In this document: one piece after another, positions 1 to 6,609 of the stretch
Layout: each line of letters begins with the position of its first letter
Position numbering within the stretch: position 1 is the stretch's first letter
From: DASXRU01 sp039933315
GTDB lineage: Bacteria; Acidobacteriota; Blastocatellia; Pyrinomonadales; Pyrinomonadaceae
Direction of reading: 5' to 3'
Assembly: GCA_039933315.1 (NCBI GenBank)
Contig: JBDTOI010000084.1
Coordinates: 1-17,609 of the forward strand
DNA: 17,609 nucleotides
Notes under the pieces: model-generated
The model's input: only the letters and a program-made list of their open reading frames with translations
Told to the model about the DNA's origin: nothing
Database searches by the model: none
Program-made: the position numbers and the translations under genes

Positions 1-118
1 ACCCGCAAAGATTTGAAGATGAAGGTACTTATGTGTCTCAAGCCTGGGCAGTCCATCGGCCCTGGGCAAGACCATACTTTAGAAACCAAATTCCAGGAAT
101 GAGTGAAGGGAACTGCGC
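1..118 (+). other. Upstream fragment, possible 3' end of a truncated gene
   Basis: Two plus-strand frames are open from the window edge. The frame starting at base 3 runs to a TGA at 120-122, overlapping the GTG of the ligase gene by four bases (GTGA), the pattern expected for translational coupling. The frame starting at base 1 ends at a TGA at 100-102. Neither translated tail (last residues MSEGNCA and LETKFQE) resembles a family I can name. One may be the end of an upstream gene in the same operon, or the stretch may be non-coding. A purine-rich GAAGGG at about 105-110 could be the ribosome binding site of the next gene. Confidence 0.25.
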
Positions 119-1258
119 GTGACGAAAAAGCTTAGGGTGGGTGTGATATTTGGCGGTCGCTCCAGCGAACATGAGGTGTCGATACGTTCCGCCCGATCCC
201 TGATTGAAGCCCTCGATCGGAAAAAATATGACGTGGTGCCGATCGCGATCAATAAAGAGGGGAAATGGCTTCCGCCCGCGCTGGCGTCCGATCTCTTGCC
301 GGCACCCACGAAAAAGTTTTTCTCTCCACAAACGCTTTCTGGTCCCACGGATGATGTAGCCATCATCGGCGATCCGTCCCGCAGCGGACTGGTGATGCTT
401 GACCGGCACGAGGGCGGCTCTGCTGAACCGCTTGATGTAGTTTTTCCCGTGCTGCATGGGCCGTATGGCGAAGACGGCACCCTTCAGGGACTGCTGGAGA
501 TGGCGAACATTCCTTTTGTCGGTTGCGGCACATTGGCGTCTGCCTGTGGCATGGACAAGGTGATTATGAAAGGGCTCTTCCGCAACGCGGGGCTGCCAAT
601 TTGCGCTTACGCCTGGTTTTTGCGGACCGACTGGGAGAGCCGGCCCGCTGATGTTTTGCGCCGCGTAGTTCGCCAGATCGGGTTCCCTTGTTTTGTTAAG
701 CCGGCGAATCTTGGTTCGTCGGTGGGCATCTCGAAAGCGACAGACAAGACCTCTCTGGAAGAGGCGTTGAATCTGGCGGCGCGGTACGATCGGAAAGTAA
801 TCGTGGAAGAGGGAATTGACGCCCGGGAGATCGAATGCGCTGTGATGGGCAACGATCTGCCTGAGGCCAGTCTGCCGGGCGAGTATGTGGTGCGACAAAA
901 GTCGGCGCAGTTTCTCGACTACACGGAAAAATACGCCAGCACGGGAAACGTCGAATTCGTGGTGCCTGCTCCGGTATCAAAAGCGATCACAGCGCGAATT
1001 CAGCAAATGACGGTGAGTGCGTTTCAGGCGATTGACGGTTCCGGACTGGCCCGGGTGGATTTCTTTTTGCAGCGCTCGTCGAAAAAGGTTCTGGTAAACG
1101 AGATTAATACGATGCCGGGGCTGACCGACGTTTCGGGTTTCCCAAAGATGTGGGCCGCTTCTGGTTTGCCTTTTCCGCAAGTCCTCGAGCGATTGATTGA
1201 GTTGGCAATGGAGCGGCAGCGGGACAGGGCTAAGAATGTGACTAGCTTTGGTGGTTAG
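119..1258 (+). CDS. ddl: D-alanine--D-alanine ligase
   Basis: ATP-grasp enzyme that joins two D-alanines, using ATP, to make the dipeptide added to the peptidoglycan precursor in the cytoplasm. The 379-residue length is normal for the family. Visible signatures in order: the N-terminal VGVIFGGRSSEHEVS strand-loop, HGPYGEDGTLQGLLE from H113, a CGMDK motif, the ATP-binding KPANLGSSVGI from K194, the omega-loop Tyr in DYTEKYAS (Y272), and the metal-binding NEINTMPGLT from N327. A Tyr in the omega loop is typical of D-Ala-D-Ala ligases, whereas VanA-type D-lactate ligases carry a His there, so a resistance-type ligase is unlikely. The GTG start is preferred because GAAGGG lies 8 bases upstream and the next residues (MTKKLRVGVIFGG) match the usual N terminus. 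It converges with the VWA gene ending at 1296. Confidence 0.96.
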   Translation: MTKKLRVGVIFGGRSSEHEVSIRSARSLIEALDRKKYDVVPIAINKEGKWLPPALASDLLPAPTKKFFSPQTLSGPTDDVAIIGDPSRSGLVMLDRHEGGSAEPLDVVFPVLHGPYGEDGTLQGLLEMANIPFVGCGTLASACGMDKVIMKGLFRNAGLPICAYAWFLRTDWESRPADVLRRVVRQIGFPCFVKPANLGSSVGISKATDKTSLEEALNLAARYDRKVIVEEGIDAREIECAVMGNDLPEASLPGEYVVRQKSAQFLDYTEKYASTGNVEFVVPAPVSKAITARIQQMTVSAFQAIDGSGLARVDFFLQRSSKKVLVNEINTMPGLTDVSGFPKMWAASGLPFPQVLERLIELAMERQRDRAKNVTSFGG

Positions 1259-1264
1259 GGGCGG

Positions 1265-1296
1265 TATAGGGCCTATATGACTTATTGGACCTATAT
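1265..1296. repeat. Short palindromic CCTATAT repeat between convergent genes
   Basis: The 37 bases between the two convergent stop codons hold the odd palindrome TATAGGGCCTATA (1265-1277) and a second CCTATAT (1290-1296) that touches the stop codon of the VWA gene. This AT-rich palindromic spacer could act as a weak bidirectional transcription end, but no run of T follows the stem, so terminator function is only a guess. Confidence 0.35.
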
Positions 1297-2222
1297 CAGT
1301 TCTTCGGGGCGCGATAGCCTTTGCGGGTGCGGACGACTACATCAGGCCGCGATACCTTGACGTCTATGGCGCGCCAGCTTCCATCGCGCGCGCGATTGAA
1401 AGGCCGGTAAGCGATCGTGTATTGCTGCCCCAGTTCGGCGACTATGCCGGCGAACGAATCGCGCAGCGCCTGCCCACCGGGAGTAGCGACGTAGATCCCG
1501 CCACTCTTGCTGGCAAACTCCCTGAGCATGGCCGCCCCTTGCAAATCCCTCGGGCCATTATTCGGCGACATGTTTACCGTGTAAATCGTCGCTCCTACAG
1601 CAAGCGCCTTTTCGAGGGCTTTCCCGGAAGACGCGCTACTTCTATTCTCGCCACCATCCGACAGCACCACTATCGCGCGTCGCTTCTCCGCTCGTTTCGC
1701 AAGATCTTCTGCCGCGCGCACGATGGCATCATTCAATACGGTCATACCTCCGGTGCGAATTCCATAAGCAACGGGTGTAAGGTCGCGGGTGGACGAGAAA
1801 TCCTGTAACCGCTCAACCTTCGCGTCGAAACGGTAAACAGACGCCACGTCTTCCGGGCGCAATCCATCGAGGAAGCGAATTGCCGCCGAGCGTCCCAGCG
1901 ACAAACGCGATTCCATACTTCCTGAAGTGTCCAGCAGGATGGCTGCCGCGAACGGCGTTTCCTGCGCGGTAAATGAGGACACCGTCTGGGCCTGCCCGTT
2001 CTCGGTTACGCTGAAGTCTGCCGGCTTCAATTTGTTAACAAATTTGCCTTGCCCATCCAGAACGGTGATGTTGACCAGCACGAGGTCAGTGTTGACGCGA
2101 TAGACTTCATCGTCCTGATTGGTCGCCCCGGACGGCGTGGCTAGCAAGAGCGCTGAACAGAGCAGGGAGATTGATAAGACTCGCACGCGGCGGGAAGGGT
2201 ATTGAGACGGGCGATACGGCAT
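1296..2222 (-). CDS. Secreted VWFA-related domain protein
   Basis: A 308-residue protein with an N-terminal signal peptide (positive RRVR, then a hydrophobic stretch about residues 14-30 ending in small residues). After a short strand-rich segment (DLVLVNITVLDGQG, ADFSVTENG) comes a von Willebrand factor A domain with a complete metal-ion site: DTSGS at 98-102, Thr161 in GGMTVLND, and Asp189 in LSDGGEN. The C terminus (QYTIAYRP, VSRPDVVVRTRKGYRAP) is characteristic of the VWFA-related family common in Acidobacteriota (TIGR03436 type). Members are exported and presumed to bind protein ligands through a divalent cation; the specific role is unknown. It starts 15 bases after the stop of the gene at 2238-2792, so co-transcription is likely. 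No clear Shine-Dalgarno is seen. Confidence 0.88.
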   Translation of the reverse strand: MPYRPSQYPSRRVRVLSISLLCSALLLATPSGATNQDDEVYRVNTDLVLVNITVLDGQGKFVNKLKPADFSVTENGQAQTVSSFTAQETPFAAAILLDTSGSMESRLSLGRSAAIRFLDGLRPEDVASVYRFDAKVERLQDFSSTRDLTPVAYGIRTGGMTVLNDAIVRAAEDLAKRAEKRRAIVVLSDGGENRSSASSGKALEKALAVGATIYTVNMSPNNGPRDLQGAAMLREFASKSGGIYVATPGGQALRDSFAGIVAELGQQYTIAYRPFNRARDGSWRAIDVKVSRPDVVVRTRKGYRAPKN

Positions 2223-2237
2223 TGTGGAGGGCGCTAA

Positions 2238-2792
2238 TTAGTGACTGAATCTGCGAGTGTACTCGAGAACTTCAAGCAGGCGGTTTGCGCATTCGATGAC
2301 AGCAGTCGACACAACCTGGCGGGGTGTCTTCTCCACCTCTTTTCTCATCTGCTCTGACAAATCCGCCAGCCGGCTTAGGGCATCTTCCAGATCGCTGGGG
2401 ACGCGCTCGAGGGCAGCTTCGGAATCTGACCCCCCGGCTTCACTTCTGACACGCCGCGTCAGCTTTTCCACTTTCTCCAGCTTCTTGCGATCAGATACGT
2501 CCAGCGCCTTCGTCGAAAGGAAGGCCTGTTTGAGGTTAGCGCTAAGCTTGGCGGCTTCACGGGCCCGGTCCAGGTTCTCGAGGTGCTGCTTCTCCGCCAG
2601 CTTGATAATGCGGCGGACGTGCATCTCTTCGATGGGTTCATTTTCGAAAATTGATTTGGTACTTGGCGCCGACTTGTCGGCGCTTACGGAATCGTTGGTG
2701 GGAACAGACCGGACCTGCCCGCAAAGCGAGATGGAGCAAATGGCGAAGACGAATGCCAGCGAAAGAATGTGCCGGAACAGCTTAGTGGTCAT
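2238..2792 (-). CDS. Secreted helical protein of unknown function
   Basis: I do not recognise a family. The 184-residue product begins with a typical signal peptide (MTTKLFRHILSLAFVFAICS, with cleavage likely near CGQ at 24-26). The rest is highly charged and alpha-helical: residues 50-125 are rich in Lys, Arg, Glu and Leu (HLENLDRAREAAKLSANLK, DRKKLEKVEKLTRRVRSE), as is 135-180. This suggests coiled-coil or helical-hairpin packing in the periplasm. It sits immediately before the VWA gene (15-base gap), so the two may work together; this rests only on proximity. No strong ribosome binding site precedes the ATG. The ATG overlaps by four bases (ATGA) the stop of a short open frame from 2980, which could couple its translation. 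Confidence 0.7.
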   Translation of the reverse strand: MTTKLFRHILSLAFVFAICSISLCGQVRSVPTNDSVSADKSAPSTKSIFENEPIEEMHVRRIIKLAEKQHLENLDRAREAAKLSANLKQAFLSTKALDVSDRKKLEKVEKLTRRVRSEAGGSDSEAALERVPSDLEDALSRLADLSEQMRKEVEKTPRQVVSTAVIECANRLLEVLEYTRRFSH

Positions 2793-2938
2793 AGTTTCAA
2801 GCGGCGATACCGGGGCACGTCGAAAGTTTCAGCGAAAATATAGCGGAAAGCTAACTGCGCCTCAAGCAGAAGTTTCGCTGCTGTGACGAAAACCAGCGTT
2901 GTTTGGTTGGCTACCGCCTCCGAGATTGCCGACTCTAT

Positions 2939-3012
2939 TTGTAGGGCGGCACTCTGTGGCCGCCCCTCGTAGTTACGCAAGAAAGGGGCGGCCCCGGAGT
3001 GCCGCCCCTACA
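2939..3012. repeat. Palindromic repeat, family A, copy 1 (paired arms)
   Basis: Two inverted arms, 2939-2967 and 2984-3012, match over about 28 bases with one gap and two mismatches, separated by 16 bases. Each arm is itself a hairpin: stem GGGGCGGC / GCCGCCCC around an 8-base core ACTCCGTG (ACTCTGTG in the left arm, ACTCCGGG in the right), with outer flank TGTAG. The same unit occurs again at 4465-4566. It lies between two leftward genes. The form resembles REP/BIME-type extragenic palindromes; it could stabilise mRNA ends or attenuate read-through. Confidence 0.8.
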
Positions 3013-3055
3013 AGACTAGATAAGAGATAAGTCGGGCGCCGACTTACGGTGGCGG

Positions 3056-3679
3056 TCAGGGAACGCGGGTCGGATTGTCGGGAGTGTTGAGAAACTCTTC
3101 ACCGCGCCCCCGGGGCCGGCCGACCACTATCGTTTTCCCGTCAGGAGTTTTTTCCAGGGGCCGTTCTGCTCCCGGCAAAGTCTTAAACGGTACCTGGGCC
3201 AGCAACGATGAACTCTTAAGGCCCAGCACGCGGGCTGAACTATAGTCCTGAGACACTATAGCGAATGAGTAGCGGCCCTTCTGGCCGGGAGCGAGATCGC
3301 GTGGATCAAGCGAAATCTCTTTGATGTCGGTGGCGCCGTCCTTGCGCTTGCGCAGCTCGACTTCTACTGATAGTCCCGATAGTTGTTCGCCCGAGATGTT
3401 CTCCACAGTGCCGCCTATCAATGTTTGACTGCCTTTAGGCATGGCATCGTCCACGAATATCTGGGCCTTCGCCGGAACAATGGGTTTTGCCGGGGGCGTT
3501 TCAGCCAGAACTCGGGCGGCAGTATCCCTGGCGTGTCGTTTCCGCAGGTACATGTAACCGCCGAAGACCGTCGCGCTGAGGAGCAGGGCACACACTAACC
3601 CGACGGCTATTCGGGTGCCGAAAGATGACTGTTCATCTTCCCGAGACTGCGTCGAATCAAGTAACCTGGGCGTTATCAT
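3056..3679 (-). CDS. Single-pass membrane protein with extracytoplasmic domain
   Basis: A 207-residue protein of unknown function. Residues 1-22 are polar and cytoplasmic. Residues about 24-45 form one transmembrane helix (RIAVGLVCALLLSATVFGGY) followed by positive RKRHAR. The rest is exported. Residues about 70-165 look like a beta-sandwich of the type found in DUF3426/FxLYD-like domains: a Gly-Gly-Thr-Val-Glu-Asn strand, paired strands with ELRKRKDGA, then LAPGQKGRYSFAI, which is typical of a conserved 'pGq...f.v' strand. The C terminus (about 170-207) is Pro/Gly-rich and probably disordered. It lies 65 bases downstream of the secreted gene at 3745-4380 in the same direction. The family match is by pattern only. 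The start has a poor Shine-Dalgarno. Confidence 0.68.
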   Translation of the reverse strand: MITPRLLDSTQSREDEQSSFGTRIAVGLVCALLLSATVFGGYMYLRKRHARDTAARVLAETPPAKPIVPAKAQIFVDDAMPKGSQTLIGGTVENISGEQLSGLSVEVELRKRKDGATDIKEISLDPRDLAPGQKGRYSFAIVSQDYSSARVLGLKSSSLLAQVPFKTLPGAERPLEKTPDGKTIVVGRPRGRGEEFLNTPDNPTRVP

Positions 3680-3744
3680 AGGTAGTACTTTTAAGGAATA
3701 ACTTTAGAGTCGGGTAAATCAGCCGGGGTTCTTATCCGCGTTGA

Positions 3745-4380
3745 TCACGGCTTGGGAACTGTGGGACTCCCGCCGGTAATATTCTCGATCAACGCGCGCA
3801 GAAACTCTTGTTCGGCAGTCCCGGTGCTTTGCAGACTTATCCATTCCGCGCCCCGAGCGCCGTCGGTACGCCCCTCAATCTTCGCGTTTACGGTTACGTT
3901 CGAGGCAATCCCGTCTATCGGTTGGACCATCACGGTAATAGTGTAGCGACCGCGTGTCCACTCACCGGCTGTGACATCCGGCAGGTTTGCGAACCTACCG
4001 AGCTGAGACTTGCTAACCACTGCGCCCTTGATAAAAGTGTAGGGCTGGCTGATCACTACACCCTCGTCCGGCCGGGAGGCGGCCTCGTCGACAATCATCT
4101 TGCGATCGCGCATGAGGTCGACTCCGGCTTTCACAATTGCATCGCGCCGAGCGGACAGCCGGTAAGGGTTCGGGATCAACTGTACGTCGGCTGAGTGGTC
4201 GCGGCCAAAATCCATGCCGCGGCCAACTCCGGTGGTCTGCTTAGTACCATTTGTGCCGGGTGCTGTCCCGCTGCCGGTATCGCGAATTCTTTCGTTTTGC
4301 TTGTCCACTCCCTTTTCCTGGGCGTTGGCCAGGATGGAGATGACGAGGATGAGAAATACGGCTTTGATAGTTTGTTTCAC
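3745..4380 (-). CDS. Secreted protein of unknown function
   Basis: Starts at the GTG at 4378-4380, giving 211 residues. An AGGA lies 8 bases upstream and the next residues form a signal peptide (KQTIKAVFLILVISILANAQ). The frame stays open up to 4590, but that extension would translate the palindromic repeat at 4465-4566, so it is rejected. Residues about 22-60 are a Gly/Thr/Gln-rich linker. Residues about 65-205 form a compact domain with PNPYRLSARRDAIVKAG, MIVDEAASRPDEGVVISQP, FIKGAVVS, WTRGRYTITVMVQPIDG and TAEQEFLRALIENITG. It looks like an alpha/beta domain with a long antiparallel sheet, in general shape like periplasmic lipoprotein domains, but I cannot assign a family. There is no lipobox. 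Context: between mltG and other envelope genes on the same strand. Confidence 0.75.
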   Translation of the reverse strand: MKQTIKAVFLILVISILANAQEKGVDKQNERIRDTGSGTAPGTNGTKQTTGVGRGMDFGRDHSADVQLIPNPYRLSARRDAIVKAGVDLMRDRKMIVDEAASRPDEGVVISQPYTFIKGAVVSKSQLGRFANLPDVTAGEWTRGRYTITVMVQPIDGIASNVTVNAKIEGRTDGARGAEWISLQSTGTAEQEFLRALIENITGGSPTVPKP

Positions 4381-4464
4381 TGCGATAATCCTATGAAAGA
4401 ATTCAAGCCAACGGGGAATACGCTCCGAAGGATAATTCACAAACCCGTGCAGCACAAGCTGCAA

Positions 4465-4566
4465 TGATTGTAGGGGTGGCACTCCGTGGCCACCCCCTTC
4501 AGAACGTACTAAGGTTGCGAGGAACGGAAGAGAGGGGCGGCCACGGAGTGCCGCCGCTACAATCAC
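4465..4566. repeat. Palindromic repeat, family A, copy 2 (paired arms)
   Basis: Inverted arms at about 4465-4498 and 4532-4565, both with outer flank TGATTGTAG when read inward. The left arm stem is GGGGTGGC / GCCACCCC around ACTCCGTG; the right arm has GGGGCGGC around the same core, with one stem mismatch. The paired C-to-T and G-to-A change in the left arm keeps the stem while the loop stays constant, which supports selection on structure. The right arm begins inside the TGA stop codon of mltG (4563-4565), so the unit starts exactly at the end of that reading frame. Confidence 0.82.
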
Positions 4567-5666
4567 TGCGCATCGCGCTCGCGTTCCCACTTGCGCAACG
4601 CTTCCACACCGCGCTGAAAGTCGGCGCCGTTGGAGTAAAAGTTGTGCGCCCCATCGTTGCGCGCCGGATCGCGCACGTAATAGAGAAAATCGGTCGTGGC
4701 GGGGTTGAGCGCCGCCGATAAGGAGCTGGCACCCGCTGAGGCGATCGGGCCGGGCGGCAGGCCGGTTACCAATCTCGTGTTATAGGGCGAACGTCTCTCA
4801 ACGTCACTGAGGTAAACGCGGCCATCATCCCTCCACTTACCCGCAAGTTTTGAGGCATAGATGATCGTCGAGTCCACCCCGAGGGGAATACGTTTCTGCA
4901 ACCGGTTGTAAATAACGGAAGCAATCATCGGCCGTTCATCGGCAAGCTTGGCCTCAGTCTCAATCAGCGAGGCAACCGTAACAATCTGGCGCGGAGTCAT
5001 GTTTAGCTCGCGGGCCCGTTCGGAGGAAGTGGGACGCCACTCCTGACGAAATCTGCTTACCATGGCCGCAATCATGGCGGGCGCTTTTGTGTTTGGCGGA
5101 AAACTATAGGTCGCCGGGAAGAGATACCCTTCGAGGTTCTTCGCCTCCGGATCGAGATCGCGTATGTCCTTAACGTCATCCATCAAACCCAACGCCGCAC
5201 TGGCATCCGGCAACTGCAACTCCGGGATGCGAGCCATCGAGGCGGCGATATCCCATCGGGTCCAGCCTTCAATCACTGTGAAGCGACTAAGGCGTTGTTC
5301 GCCTTCCAGCAGCTTCCTGAGCACGCCCATTGGCGATATCGGCGTAGGAAACCGGTATTCACCGGCCTTCAGGCGCGGGCCGGCGCCGGTAAGCTTGATG
5401 TAAAGCATCAGGGGCCAGGAGCGCCGCAACACACCTTCAGCGGCCAGCTTTCTGGCGACGGTTTCGGGCGAAGACTTTCGCGGTATCTCTATGTAATCCG
5501 CCGCATGAGAATGCGGGATTGGATTGTTGAGTTCGCGGTAAAGCCACAGAAAAGCTCCTCCACCAGCCAGGAGCAAAATAAGCAGCACCGCCAACAGAAG
5601 GCGTTTTATTAAACGTGAGCGGCGCGCCACTGGTGGTTTGGGAGGGGAACTATTTTCAGGTGTCAC
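4563..5666 (-). CDS. mltG: Endolytic transglycosylase MltG (YceG-like)
   Basis: Membrane-bound lytic transglycosylase that cuts nascent peptidoglycan glycan strands and is thought to set their length. The 367-residue product has a short cytoplasmic tail, one transmembrane helix (about 21-43), then a LysM-like segment with YIKLTGAGPRLKAGEYRF (about 89-106), and the catalytic YceG domain: NLEGYLFPATYSF (177-189), VASLIETEAKLADERPMIAS (231-250) with the Glu pair at 236/238 at the catalytic site, VIYNRLQ, PLGVDSTIIYA, and LPPGPIASAG followed by AALNPATTDFLYYV. All family landmarks are present, so it should be active. It begins 3 bases after the ruvX stop codon, a tight pair that is common in bacteria. 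Its stop codon is contained in repeat copy 2. Confidence 0.96.
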   Translation of the reverse strand: MTPENSSPPKPPVARRSRLIKRLLLAVLLILLLAGGGAFLWLYRELNNPIPHSHAADYIEIPRKSSPETVARKLAAEGVLRRSWPLMLYIKLTGAGPRLKAGEYRFPTPISPMGVLRKLLEGEQRLSRFTVIEGWTRWDIAASMARIPELQLPDASAALGLMDDVKDIRDLDPEAKNLEGYLFPATYSFPPNTKAPAMIAAMVSRFRQEWRPTSSERARELNMTPRQIVTVASLIETEAKLADERPMIASVIYNRLQKRIPLGVDSTIIYASKLAGKWRDDGRVYLSDVERRSPYNTRLVTGLPPGPIASAGASSLSAALNPATTDFLYYVRDPARNDGAHNFYSNGADFQRGVEALRKWERERDAQ

Positions 5667-5669
5667 TAA

Positions 5670-6137
5670 TCAACCTTCTCGACCGGCGATAAAGTCCTTG
5701 AGAATGATGGCTGCCGCTTCACTATCCAAACGGAGTTCAACTTCGCTTTGCGAGTATTTCATGGCCCGCAGATTTTCGCGGGCCTGGACCGTTGTCAACC
5801 GCTCGTCCTGCAGATAAACCGGCACATTTAACGACAAACGGAACTTCTCAGCCAATTGGCGAATGTTAGCGGCCGCGGAACCTTCCGTTCCTTCTAACCT
5901 TAACGGCAAACCAATCACCAGGGTTCGAGCGTCATAGTGGCGCACAAGTTCCGATACGTCCTGCAAAAGACGTTTCCAACTGGTTCGCTGGAACGGCGCC
6001 AGCGGTCTTACGGTGATATTCAACTCGTCGGAGATGGCGACCCCGACGCGTTTCTCGCCGATATCCAATGCGGCACAGCGGCCACCCGGATCTTCGGCTT
6101 CCCTGGTGGGCGGTGAATCTAGAGTAGCTTCAGGCAA
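5670..6137 (-). CDS. ruvX: Holliday junction resolvase-like protein RuvX (YqgF)
   Basis: RNase H-fold nuclease of the YqgF family, implicated in pre-16S rRNA processing and, by homology, Holliday junction resolution. Motifs seen: ALDIGEKRVGVAISDE near residue 24 (first catalytic Asp), LVIGLPLRLEG, VYLQDERLTT with the conserved Asp-Glu, and LDSEAAAIILKDF at the C terminus with the last Asp. The 155 residues exceed the usual 138 or so by an N-terminal tail of about 20 polar residues. The start is uncertain: 6137 is a TTG with no clear Shine-Dalgarno, and no ATG or GTG lies in frame between the upstream stop (about 6188) and the first motif. First gene of a leftward set with mltG. The hairpin-rich element from about 6157 lies only about 20 bases upstream, so its promoter or leader must overlap that element. 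Confidence 0.92.
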   Translation of the reverse strand: MPEATLDSPPTREAEDPGGRCAALDIGEKRVGVAISDELNITVRPLAPFQRTSWKRLLQDVSELVRHYDARTLVIGLPLRLEGTEGSAAANIRQLAEKFRLSLNVPVYLQDERLTTVQARENLRAMKYSQSEVELRLDSEAAAIILKDFIAGREG

Positions 6138-6156
6138 GTGCTTTATATAGCTGCTG

Positions 6157-6440
6157 GGAATATTGCGTACTGGTGCAGCTTGAATTTAACGCTGAAAGTT
6201 TCGCTAATTTCAGCCCAGGGTTGGGCTTTGGCAACCCTGGGAAACAAGCGCCCCATTTCCAGAGGAGCAAACCCTGAAAAGGTTGCGCGCGTCACGTTAA
6301 CAGCAAACCTGTCGCAACTCCTTCAGAGTTGCGACAAGACCAACGGGCATCTTATCCCCAGGGTTTCAAAGCAAACCCTGGGCTGGAATTAGCCAACGCC
6401 TTCGGCGTTAAGTTCAAACTGCGGCAGTACCGAGTATTGC
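6157..6440. repeat. Hairpin-rich element with about 80-bp imperfect terminal inverted repeats
   Basis: The outer arms (about 6157-6241 and 6357-6440) are imperfect inverted repeats. Shared inward-reading landmarks are GTACTG, GCAG, TTGAA, TTAACGC, GCTAATT and CAGCCCAGGG. Each arm ends in a strong hairpin: 6214-6241 (CCCAGGGTT / AACCCTGGG) and 6357-6382 (CCCAGGGTTT / AAACCCTGGG). A third, central hairpin is 6311-6335 (GTCGCAACTC / GAGTTGCGAC, loop CTTCA). A fourth, AACGCC-TTC-GGCGTT, is at 6395-6409. There is no reading frame of note. The architecture is like that of small non-autonomous elements mobilised by Y1/REP-type transposases. The sequence differs from the family at 8033 and 15589. Confidence 0.7.
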
Positions 6441-6504
6441 GAGCTGTTGGGCGGCTGCGCCGGCAGAGATCGTTAGAGCCCGGAAACGCTTCTTGATTGT
6501 GTGC

Positions 6505-6533
6505 TTGCGCGCCTTTTCCGGCCACTGTATGAT
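6505..6533 (+). promoter_or_regulatory. Possible sigma70-type promoter for the S41-like gene
   Basis: TTGCGC (6505-6510) and TATGAT (6528-6533) are separated by 17 bases. The -10 box is close to consensus, the -35 keeps TTG. It would give a leader of about 70 bases before the ATG at 6610. Pattern only. Confidence 0.4.
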
Positions 6534-6609
6534 ACCGAACACGTCGGCTTAAGTGTACTCCAACGCGTGTTCCGACATTGAATTCTCAAAGAATATCGAG
6601 GTTGAGCTA

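Larger units (their letters stand above)
6138..6609. other. Divergent intergenic region ruvX / S41-like gene
   Basis: 472 bases without a credible gene. Most of it (about 6157-6440) is the hairpin-rich inverted-repeat element listed separately; the remainder, about 6441-6609, holds the promoter candidate at 6505-6533 and the leader of the rightward S41-like gene. A plus-strand open frame at 6138-6392 runs through the hairpins and is not considered coding. Confidence 0.6.

Noticed and set aside
38..898. 286-codon minus-strand open frame opposite the D-Ala-D-Ala ligase gene
   Set aside because: It runs antisense to a gene with a full set of conserved motifs, and its product has no recognisable features (many His, Arg and Gln). 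It is a shadow frame.
119..1258. VanA-type D-Ala-D-Lac resistance ligase
   Set aside because: The omega loop carries Tyr272 (EKYAS), typical of D-Ala-D-Ala ligases, and no van-type neighbours are present.
4381..4590. N-terminal 70-residue extension of the secreted protein at 3745-4380
   Set aside because: It would translate the palindromic repeat and place the signal peptide in the middle of the protein. The GTG at 4380 with an AGGA at good spacing fits better.
6553..6609. GTG start 19 codons upstream for the S41-like protein
   Set aside because: The ATG at 6610 has a well-placed GAGG and starts directly with a signal sequence.
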